Of a DNA stretch of 24,293 bases, positions 14,615-20,574 are shown piece by piece (position 1 is the stretch's first letter; each line of letters begins with the position of its first letter). The stretch covers positions 1-24,293 of the IMG/VR virus record IMGVR_UViG_3300038856_000019, one strand, 5' to 3'. Position numbers and translations under genes: made by a program. This stretch comes from a virus. Below the pieces are notes generated by a model, which saw only the letters and a list, made by a program, of their open reading frames with translations, had not been told where the DNA came from and did no database searches.

Positions 14615-15478
14615 ATGCCAGATGTCGGCGATGTCGCCACCGCCACGCTGACCGTGGCCCCGTTCGACGGGACCACCTCCGCGTCGCTGCTCGTGACCGC
14701 GCCGGACGCCACCACCTCCGCTCCCTCGGCTTCGACCGCGGACAGCGGCGCCACGTGGACCGCCGTGGTCACCTACGGCCAGGCCGGCTGGTGGCTGCTG
14801 ACGTGGACGGTCACCGGCACCGGCGCCGGGGTGGAGCATCAGAAGGTGCTGGTCTCGGCGACACCCTCGGTGCCGCCGTACGGCCCGGCGTACACCACGT
14901 TGGAGTTGGTGAAGGAGTCGCTGGTCGCGGGCGGGGACACTGCGGCGAGCCGGGACATGCTCCTGTTGGACAAGATCGCGTCGGCGTCGCGCAGCATCGA
15001 CGATCATTGCGGCCGCCGGTTCTACCTGGACGCCGCGGCGTCGGCACGGATCCTGGACCCGGCCGGTCGCACGGTGCGGACCCGTGACGGGTACCGGCTG
15101 CTGGTCGACGACATCGGTTCGGCGACCGGGGTGACGGTCGAGGTCGGGTCGGCGACGGCCGGCTGGACGGCGGTCACGTCGACGGTGGAGCTGGAAGCCA
15201 CGGATGCGGCCGCCAGGGGTTGGGCGTTCACCTCGCTGAGCCGCGCCACCGATTGGCTGGGCGCGCCGCGGGTGAAGATCACCGCCCGGTGGGGGTGGCC
15301 GGCGGTGCCGCAGACGATCCGGGAGGCGGCGCTGATCCAGACGCTGCGGCTGTACAAGCGTAAGGACTCGCCGGAGGGTGTCCTGGGGTCGTCGGAGTGG
15401 GGGGCGGTGCGGGTGTCGCGGCTCGACCCTGACATGGCGAAGCTGGTTGAACGGTACGTGCTGGACGGGTTCGGCTGA
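14615..15478 (+). CDS. Head-tail connector protein with N-terminal Ig-like domain
   Basis: The product has 287 residues. The first ~90 form a beta-sandwich-like domain (VGDVATATLTVAPFDG, TWTAVVTYGQAGWWLLTWTV). From about residue 93, YTTLELVKESLVAGGDTAAS then IASASRSIDDHCGRRFY is the helical core of gp6/gp15-like connectors that dock below the portal. The C-terminus (VPQTIREAALIQTLRLYKR, then LDPDMAKLVERYV) completes it. ATG 14615 lies six bases after AGGAGG (14603-14608); an in-frame GTG at 14609 overlaps that site. Its stop shares a base with the next ATG. The combination of an Ig-like domain with a connector is noted in actinophages. Confidence 0.75.
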   Translation: MPDVGDVATATLTVAPFDGTTSASLLVTAPDATTSAPSASTADSGATWTAVVTYGQAGWWLLTWTVTGTGAGVEHQKVLVSATPSVPPYGPAYTTLELVKESLVAGGDTAASRDMLLLDKIASASRSIDDHCGRRFYLDAAASARILDPAGRTVRTRDGYRLLVDDIGSATGVTVEVGSATAGWTAVTSTVELEATDAAARGWAFTSLSRATDWLGAPRVKITARWGWPAVPQTIREAALIQTLRLYKRKDSPEGVLGSSEWGAVRVSRLDPDMAKLVERYVLDGFG

Positions 15479-15897
15479 TGGCGCTCGACCTGGCGCTGAT
15501 CTTCGCGCGGATCGCGACGGCCGTGGACATCGAGGGGCTGACCTCGACCGCCTTCCTGCCGGATGCGATCAACGAGCCGGCGTTCTTCGGTTTGGAACAG
15601 CAGGTCGACTACGACCGGACGTTCGGCAGGACGGCGGACCTGGAGATCACGTGCCGGGTGCTGGTGGGCCGGCAGGAGGACGAGGCCAGCCAACGGCTGC
15701 TGCGCAAGTATCTGTCGACAGGTAACGCGGAGTCGATCAAGGACGCGATCGAGGCGACGCGCGGCGGCCCGGGCCAGCCTGCGCTGTCCGGCGCGGCGGA
15801 CGACCTGTGGGTGCGTCGGGCTGAGCGTCCCCGCTGGTACGAGCACAACGGCACCAAGTACATCGGCTGCGACATCGTGATCAAGGTGGTGGAGTAG
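15478..15897 (+). CDS. Tail-completion or tail-terminator-like protein
   Basis: This 139-residue protein is encoded between the connector and the tail tube, the usual place for the tail terminator that caps the tube at the neck. Its pattern fits: helical N-terminus MALDLALIFARIATAV, a middle beta region with YDRTFGRTADLEITCRVLVG, RLLRKYLSTG, then ESIKDAIEATRGG and a final strand pair ending in TKYIGCDIVIKVVE. Its ATG overlaps the preceding TGA by one base. Assignment rests mainly on position and fold-like pattern. Confidence 0.62.
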   Translation: MALDLALIFARIATAVDIEGLTSTAFLPDAINEPAFFGLEQQVDYDRTFGRTADLEITCRVLVGRQEDEASQRLLRKYLSTGNAESIKDAIEATRGGPGQPALSGAADDLWVRRAERPRWYEHNGTKYIGCDIVIKVVE

Positions 15898-15902
15898 CCG
15901 AC

Positions 15903-16106
15903 TTAGCTGGGTGGCGTGAGGGGACACGACTCCTCGGTACAGCCGCGACCCGTGTAGTCGTGGAAGTCCATACACGTCGAACAGCCGGCGCAGACCGGGC
16001 ACGGTACTCCCGCGCAGGTCTTCTCAGTCCGCTCATCGGGGCGCCCCAACGTTACCGACAGCCTCAGCGTGCCATCGGACAGTTCGTCGAGACGGGTCCG
16101 GTCCAT
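15903..16106 (-). CDS. Antisense cysteine-rich microprotein
   Basis: On the minus strand, an ATG at 16106-16104 opens 67 codons ending in TAA (15905-15903). The C-terminal half has seven cysteines in a zinc-ribbon or iron-sulfur-like arrangement (CAGVPCPVCAGCSTC, then C and C further on). The N-terminus is ordinary (MDRTRLDELSDGTLRLSVTL). It fills exactly the gap between two + strand genes where the + strand has no gene, and its stop lies five bases beyond the end of the neighbour. The Shine-Dalgarno is weak (GGAA). The open frame continues upstream past this ATG, so an earlier start opposite the tail-tube gene is possible. I do not recognise the family. Confidence 0.5.
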   Translation of the reverse strand: MDRTRLDELSDGTLRLSVTLGRPDERTEKTCAGVPCPVCAGCSTCMDFHDYTGRGCTEESCPLTPPS

Positions 16107-16137
16107 TTCCGTATTGAACCACGGGAGGCGAGGTCCC

Positions 16138-16890
16138 ATGGCCAAGCTCGTGCTGCTCGACACGCGGGTATTCGTGGGTGCGGCCGACCTGTCCGGCTGG
16201 TCCAACAAGCTGGAGCTCGACGACACCATCGAAGAAAAGGAAGTGACCAACTTCCGCAGTGGTGGTGCGAAGGAGCTGCTGGGCGGTCTGGAGACGGTGT
16301 CCATCTCCGGCGAGGGCCAGTGGGAGGCCGGCGACCCGGGCAAGGTGGACGACCAGGCGTGGGCGTCGCGGCGGGTGCTCGACGCGTGGACGATGGGTGC
16401 GACCAGCGCGTCGGACACGGCCGGCGGGTCCCTGGCGTACATCGCGAAGGCGCTGCGGACCCAGTTCACCATCCTGGGCGCCGTCGGTGATGTGGCTCCG
16501 TGGTCGGCGTCGGCGACCGGCACCTGGCCGCTGGTCCGCGGTGTGTTCGCCCATCCGTCGGGGGTTGCGCGTACGACCACCGGGTCCGGCACCGCCTTCC
16601 AGGTGGGTGAGGTCGCTGCGGGCCAGCGGCTGTACGCCACTCTGCATGTCCTGAGTGTGGCGGGCACGTCCACGCCGACGATCACGGTGACGGTGCAGTC
16701 GGACAGTGCGGAGGCGTTCACCACTGATCCGCAGACCCGCCTGAGTTTCGCGGCGGCCACCGCCGCGGGTGGGCAGGTGCTGCGCACCGACGGGTCGGCG
16801 ATCGTCGGCGACGACTGGTGGCGGGTGGGGTGGACGATCACCGGCACCGATCCGAGTTTCCTGTTTGTGGCCGCGTTCGGCATCGAGTGA
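16138..16890 (+). CDS. Major tail (tube) protein, copy 1
   Basis: This 250-residue protein forms the tail tube. The N-terminal 65 residues (MAKLVLLDTRVFVGAADLSG, KLELDDTIEEKEVTNF, GGAKELLGGLETVSISGEGQ) are the tube-forming part; the second half (about 110-250, including AAGQRLYATLHVLSVAG and DDWWRVGWTITG) is a beta-rich segment seen in actinophage tail proteins. Start ATG 16138 is supported by GGGAGGCGAGG upstream. It is paralogous to the next gene over its first ~62 residues. The antisense microprotein ends upstream of this start. Confidence 0.8.
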   Translation: MAKLVLLDTRVFVGAADLSGWSNKLELDDTIEEKEVTNFRSGGAKELLGGLETVSISGEGQWEAGDPGKVDDQAWASRRVLDAWTMGATSASDTAGGSLAYIAKALRTQFTILGAVGDVAPWSASATGTWPLVRGVFAHPSGVARTTTGSGTAFQVGEVAAGQRLYATLHVLSVAGTSTPTITVTVQSDSAEAFTTDPQTRLSFAAATAAGGQVLRTDGSAIVGDDWWRVGWTITGTDPSFLFVAAFGIE

Positions 16891-16902
16891 GGGAGATAGA
16901 CC

Positions 16903-17316
16903 ATGGCTAAGAAGGTGCTGCTGGACGCGACACTGGTGATCGACAGTAACGATCTGACCCAGTGGTGCGCGAAGGTCGAGTTGGACGACACGTTCGAGGA
17001 GAAGGAAGTAACCAACTTCGCTAGCGGTGGTGCCAAGGAGGTCCTGGGTGGGTTGGAGTCCGGCGGGATCGGGATCACGTTCCGCAACAGCCACACGGCT
17101 GGCGAGCTGGACGAGATCATGTGGGCGCTGCGCCGGTCGGTGGTGACGTTCACGGTCCGCGCCGACGCCGCAGCCGTGTCCACCAGCAACCCCCAGTACT
17201 CCGGCTCGATCCTCATCAACCAGTGGTCCCCGATCATGGGGTCGGTGGGGGATGTCAACGAGCTGGACGTGACTTACCCGCTGTCCGGGGTACTGGTCCG
17301 CGCCACGGGCACCTGA
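16903..17316 (+). CDS. Major tail (tube) protein, copy 2 (short paralogue)
   Basis: This 137-residue protein has an N-terminus that is a clear copy of the preceding gene's: MAKKVLLDATLVIDSNDLTQ, VELDDTFEEKEVTNFASGGA, then GGLESGGI. The C-terminal domain is a single compact one (AGELDEIMWALRRSVVTFTV, then INQWSPIMGSVGDVNELDVT), which is closer to the classic tail-tube fold than copy 1. The start has GGGAGA upstream. A tandem duplication with divergence gives one long and one short tube protein. It overlaps the next gene by one base (TGATG). It may be the tube proper, with copy 1 as a decorated or specialised form. Confidence 0.75.
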   Translation: MAKKVLLDATLVIDSNDLTQWCAKVELDDTFEEKEVTNFASGGAKEVLGGLESGGIGITFRNSHTAGELDEIMWALRRSVVTFTVRADAAAVSTSNPQYSGSILINQWSPIMGSVGDVNELDVTYPLSGVLVRATGT

Positions 17317-17834
17317 TGCCGGTCGAGCTGAGCATCGACCAGCAGGCGCTGCAGGCGTTGGGCCGGGCATTGAAGGCCGAGGCCGACGGGAAGAAGCTGC
17401 GGCGTGACCTGATCCGCCGGCTGCGTAAGACGATGGAACCGATCCGGGAGCAGGCCCAATCCAACGCGCTGGGCATCGAGTCGGCGGGTCTGTCGACCAG
17501 CGAGGGGCCGGGCCTGCGCGCGGCGGTCGCCGACCAGATCAAAACCCAGGTGCGGCTGGCCGGCCGCGTGACCGGGATCCGCCTGCACGCGCCGAAGCGA
17601 CGGGGCATGCCGCGCGGGTTCGTCGGAGCTCCGAAGGCGCTGAACCGCAAGAAGGGCTGGCGTCGCCGGGTGTACGGCGGCAACGTGTGGGTGCAGCAGG
17701 TCGCAACCCCGCCGGAGTTTTTCGACGAGGCGCACCGCGGCGAGCACAAGCAGCTCAAGCGGGACGTTCTCGCGGCGATGAACGACGCGGCCGTGCGGGT
17801 CGCGGCCAAGGGTCCATTTACGAGCAGGGGGTGA
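17316..17834 (+). CDS. HK97 gp10-like neck/tail protein
   Basis: This 172-residue basic protein starts LSIDQQALQALGRALKAEAD and is followed by RRLRKTMEPIREQAQSNA, LRAAVADQIKTQVRLAG and a C-terminal region PPEFFDEAHRGEHKQLKRDV. This is the pattern of HK97 gp10-like proteins, which act at the head-tail joint or in tail completion, though here it follows the tail-tube genes. The C-terminal RVAAKGPF is typical. ATG 17316 shares a base with the preceding stop. The very Arg/Lys-rich middle (about 93-120) may contact DNA or the tail tube. Confidence 0.62.
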   Translation: MPVELSIDQQALQALGRALKAEADGKKLRRDLIRRLRKTMEPIREQAQSNALGIESAGLSTSEGPGLRAAVADQIKTQVRLAGRVTGIRLHAPKRRGMPRGFVGAPKALNRKKGWRRRVYGGNVWVQQVATPPEFFDEAHRGEHKQLKRDVLAAMNDAAVRVAAKGPFTSRG

Positions 17835-17837
17835 GCG

Positions 17838-18314
17838 GTGTTCGTCACGTACGCGCCGGCCGACGGCGACCGGCAACGCTGGGAGTGGGACCCGGACCTG
17901 GTCCGCGCTTCGGAGGCGGAGTTGTGCGAGAAGCGGTATTCCGGCACCTGGGACCAGTTCAAGGCCGCGGTGATGGGCGGGGAGACGAAGGCGCGCCGGG
18001 TGCTGTTGTGGCACCTGCTGCGCCGGGACCACCACACGCTGCGTATCGAGGATGTGCCTGACTTCGCCGTGGGCGAGTTGCGGGTGGAGTGGTCGGTCAA
18101 CGAGATCCGGGTGATGCGTGACCGGATCTCGAAGGCGAAGCTGGACGAGTCCGAGCGTGAGCAGATGCTGATGGCGCTGGACGTGCAGATGGTCGACGCG
18201 ATCGAGGTGGCTGAGGTGGGAAAAGCGCCCTCGCCGCCAAGCGGGAGCGGTACTGGCCAGCCATCGCGGAAACGTTCGGCATCCGGCCGTGGGAGTGGGA
18301 CCGGATCAGCGTGA
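17838..18314 (+). CDS. Tail assembly chaperone, short (unshifted) form
   Basis: This 158-residue chaperone keeps the tape measure protein soluble and helps tube polymerisation starts. The conserved part is residues about 1-128: WEWDPDLVRASEAELCEKRY, then QFKAAVMGGETKARRVLLWH, LLRRDHHTLRIEDVPDF, and DKISKAKLDE-like DRISKAKLDESEREQMLMAL. After GGGAAAA (18218-18224) the zero frame turns into a low-complexity GS/PS/RR tail (about 130-158), a sign that the selected coding frame beyond this point is the -1 frame. It starts at GTG 17838, four bases after the previous stop. Confidence 0.85.
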   Translation: MFVTYAPADGDRQRWEWDPDLVRASEAELCEKRYSGTWDQFKAAVMGGETKARRVLLWHLLRRDHHTLRIEDVPDFAVGELRVEWSVNEIRVMRDRISKAKLDESEREQMLMALDVQMVDAIEVAEVGKAPSPPSGSGTGQPSRKRSASGRGSGTGSA

Positions 18315-18382
18315 CCGAGTTCCTGTCTGCCTGCGCCTATATCGACGAGGTCAACCGCCGGGCGGAGTCCGCGGCGAAGTAA
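17838..18382 (+). CDS. Tail assembly chaperone, -1 frameshifted long form
   Basis: The frameshifted product has 181 residues: 129 zero-frame codons to 18224, then 52 codons read from the base before (18224-18379) and the TAA at 18380-18382. The new C-terminus contains RYWPAIAETFGIRPWEWDRI and SVTEFLSACAYIDEVNRRAE, the recognisable C-terminal domain of lambda G-T type long chaperones, which links to the tape measure protein. The shift is on G-GGA-AAA, an X-XXY-YYZ slippery site in the zero frame. Such shifts are conserved in long-tailed phages and set the ratio of the two forms. Confidence 0.85.
18218..18224 (+). promoter_or_regulatory. -1 ribosomal frameshift site GGGAAAA
   Basis: In the zero frame the codons are GTG GGA AAA, so the heptamer reads G GGA AAA and lets both tRNAs re-pair one base back. 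The -1 frame downstream is open for 52 codons and encodes a conserved chaperone domain, while the zero frame becomes low-complexity. Confidence 0.88.
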
Positions 18383-18430
18383 GGGGGGTGACCTTGTGGG
18401 CCGTACAACTACGCCACCGGACCGGCGATT

Positions 18431-18556
18431 TTGGTCGAAGGTCACCACCGACCGCGAACGGATAAGCGCGGTCGTCGTTCGTGCAAGATCTGCTACCGCG
18501 TTTACGACCGTGAACGTAAGCGCGAGTTGCGTCTTGCGCGTAAGGGGGTGATCTAG
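18431..18556 (+). CDS. Small CxxC protein between chaperone and tape measure
   Basis: The frame reads GHHRPRTDKRGRRSCKICYR and then VYDRERKRELRLARKGVI to a TAG at 18554-18556. The CKIC motif with preceding His residues and a very basic, helical tail resembles small zinc-binding phage proteins. The only plausible start is TTG 18431 (41 residues), without a clear Shine-Dalgarno. The frame stays open upstream to a TGA at 18389-18391 with no ATG or GTG. It may be a remnant of a longer gene whose start was lost, or be translated by coupling from the chaperone stop. Another frame from GTG 18396 gives 50 ordinary residues but looks less protein-like. Confidence 0.4.
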   Translation: MVEGHHRPRTDKRGRRSCKICYRVYDRERKRELRLARKGVI

Positions 18557-18561
18557 AAGAC

Positions 18562-18600
18562 ATGGCAGACACATCGCTTGTCTTCAATTTAGCGTCCTAG
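18562..18600 (+). pseudogene. Detached 5' end of the tape measure gene (12 codons)
   Basis: The ATG with AGAAGA upstream encodes MADTSLVFNLAS and then TAG. The peptide MADTSLVFN followed by LARDKASKVI is the expected start of the tape measure protein, but the second part is in another frame. Removing eight bases (the extra TAGCGTCC unit around 18590-18597) restores one continuous frame into the tape measure protein. Confidence 0.7.
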
Positions 18601-18644
18601 CCCGGGACAAAGCGTCCAAGGTCATCGCCGGTGTCGGTGGGAAG

Positions 18645-20510
18645 ATGAAGCTCGCCATGGTCGCCGGTGCCACCGCTGCTGGTGCGGCCGTGGCGAGCTT
18701 CACCCGTAGCGGCGTGAAGAACTTCCTCAGCTTCGATGACGCGATGACCTCCAGCCTGGCGATCATGGGTGACATTTCGGGTCCGATGCGCCAGAAGATG
18801 GAGTCCGCGGCGCGTGGTATCGCCAAGGAGACCCGGTTCTCGGCCGACCAGGTCGCCGAGGGGTACTTCTTCCTGGCTTCCGCCGGTCTGGACGCGGCTC
18901 AGTCGATGGCTGCGCTGCCTCAGGTGGCGGCGTTCGCGACGGCCGGCAACTTCGACCTGGCGCGGGCGACGGATCTGGCCACCGATGCGCAGTCTGCGCT
19001 CGGCTTGACCTCCGACGACGCGGCCACCAACCTGGACAATCTGACCAGGGTGACGGATGTGTTCGTACGGGCGAACACCCTCGCGAATACGAGCGTCGAG
19101 CAGATCTCCGAAGCCATGACCAACAAGGCGGGCGCGGCTATGCGCTCGGTGGGCATGGACATCGAGGAGGGCGCCGCGGTACTGGCCGCGTTCGCGGATC
19201 AGGGTGTGAAGGGGGCGGAGGCCGGGACCCAGTTCGCGATCGTGCTACGGGATTTGCAGACGAAGGCGCTTGGCAACAAGGAGGAGTTCGCGAAGCTCGG
19301 AGTGTCCGTGTTCGACGCGGACGGCGAGATGCGCAACATGGCGGACATCGTCGGCGACCTGGAGGGCCTGCTGGCCGGCATGTCGGATGAGCAGAAGAAG
19401 GCGACCCTGGCGCAGCTCGGGTTCTCCGACAAGTCGATGGGCGCGCTCCAGACGCTGCTGGGGACCAGCGACGCGATCCGCGGGTATGAGGAGGAGCTGC
19501 GCAGCGCGTCGGGGGTTACCGAGGAGGTCGCGGACAAGCAGTTGCAGAGCTTCCAGGCGCAGTGGGATCTCGCCAAGAGCAAGATCACGGACGTGGGTAT
19601 CTCGCTGGGCTCTTTCCTGGTGCCGAAGCTGGCGCAGGCCGCGGACTGGGTGTCGCGTAACAAGGAGACGCTCACGAAGGTCGCGGTGGTGCTGGGGATC
19701 GTGGCGGGCGCGGTCACGGCGGTGTGGGTCGCGGTCAAGATTTACAACGGTGTGATGATGGTGTGGCGCGGCATGATGATGATCGCGACGGCCGCCCAGT
19801 GGCTGTTCAACATCGCCGTGTCCGCGAACCCGATCACTCTCATCATCCTGGCGATCATCGCGCTGATCGCCGTGATCGTCCTGATCGCGACGAAGACGAC
19901 GTGGTTCCAGGACCTGTGGAGGCTGGTGTGGGGTGGTATCAAGGCCGCCGCGCTCGCGGTGGGCCGGTGGTTCATGGACGTGTTGTGGCGGAAGTGGATC
20001 CTGGGCGCGTTCAACGCGATCGCCGGATTTGCCGGCAAGACAAGGGACAAGGTGGTCGGGTTCTTCGTGAGCATGAAGGACCGGCTGCTTGAGCTGCCGG
20101 GTAAGATCCGCAAGGGGTTCTCCAAGATTTTCTCTATCGTCACCGCCCCGTTCCGTGCCGCGTTCAACGCGATCGCCGGGTACTGGAACCGGACGATCGG
20201 CGGGCGGGGTTTCACCGCCCCGTCGTGGGTGCCGTTCGGGGTGGGTGGTAGGAGCTTCACGTTCCCCACGATCCCGACGCTGGCGGCCGGTGGGATCGTC
20301 ACGAGCCCGACGCTGGCGATGATCGGCGAGGCCGGGCCGGAGGCTGTGGTCCCGTTGCGGCGCGGTGGCGGTGCGGCGGCCGGTGGTACCACGGTGGTCA
20401 AGTTCGTGGCGGACGGTTCGCGCGCGTCCCGATTGCTGCTGGAGCTGCTGCGCGAGGCGGCGCGGGTCACGGGTGGCGGGTCGGTTCAGGTGGTGTTCGG
20501 CCGTGACTGA
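18645..20510 (+). CDS. Tape measure protein (TP901-type), 5' end displaced by a frameshift
   Basis: This protein sets tail length and is injected with DNA. The visible frame from ATG 18645 has 621 residues. The N-terminal TP901 core runs from FLSFDDAMTSSLAIMGDISG (about 27-46) through AARGIAKETRFSADQVAEGY and LATDAQSALGLTSDDAATNL to QFQAQWDLAKSK-like LQSFQAQWDLAKSKITDVGI. Two hydrophobic stretches follow at about 346-362 and 395-416 (NPITLIILAIIALIAVIVLI), then a C-terminal AGGIVTSPTLAMIGEAGPEA motif common in tape measure proteins. The frame is open upstream of 18645 and reads LARDKASKVIAGVGGK, which belongs after the detached 5' piece at 18562-18600. As it stands, translation would have to restart at 18645 or 18657. 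The protein is short for a tape measure, suggesting a tail of roughly 90 nm by the usual rule. Confidence 0.82.
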   Translation: MKLAMVAGATAAGAAVASFTRSGVKNFLSFDDAMTSSLAIMGDISGPMRQKMESAARGIAKETRFSADQVAEGYFFLASAGLDAAQSMAALPQVAAFATAGNFDLARATDLATDAQSALGLTSDDAATNLDNLTRVTDVFVRANTLANTSVEQISEAMTNKAGAAMRSVGMDIEEGAAVLAAFADQGVKGAEAGTQFAIVLRDLQTKALGNKEEFAKLGVSVFDADGEMRNMADIVGDLEGLLAGMSDEQKKATLAQLGFSDKSMGALQTLLGTSDAIRGYEEELRSASGVTEEVADKQLQSFQAQWDLAKSKITDVGISLGSFLVPKLAQAADWVSRNKETLTKVAVVLGIVAGAVTAVWVAVKIYNGVMMVWRGMMMIATAAQWLFNIAVSANPITLIILAIIALIAVIVLIATKTTWFQDLWRLVWGGIKAAALAVGRWFMDVLWRKWILGAFNAIAGFAGKTRDKVVGFFVSMKDRLLELPGKIRKGFSKIFSIVTAPFRAAFNAIAGYWNRTIGGRGFTAPSWVPFGVGGRSFTFPTIPTLAAGGIVTSPTLAMIGEAGPEAVVPLRRGGGAAAGGTTVVKFVADGSRASRLLLELLREAARVTGGGSVQVVFGRD

Positions 20511-20541
20511 TGGTGCCCGGGTGGCTGGCGGGGCGTAGGGT

Positions 20542-20574
20542 GGGGATCAAACCTGTCGAGGAGGTTTGATCCCC
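20542..20574 (+). promoter_or_regulatory. Perfect 12-bp hairpin overlapping a ribosome binding site
   Basis: GGGGATCAAACC (20542-20553) and GGTTTGATCCCC (20563-20574) form a perfect 12-bp stem with a 9-nt loop. The ATG at 20575 follows immediately. The GAGGAGG Shine-Dalgarno (20558-20564) lies in the loop and first two stem bases. Pairing would leave much of it in the loop, so it could hold the site in a defined exposed or protected state. No U-tract follows. Confidence 0.7.

Noticed and set aside
18585-18600. Programmed -1 frameshift in the tape measure start
   Set aside because: The codons AAT TTA are preceded by C, so the heptamer is not X-XXY-YYZ, and a removal of eight bases gives a better protein match than a slip.
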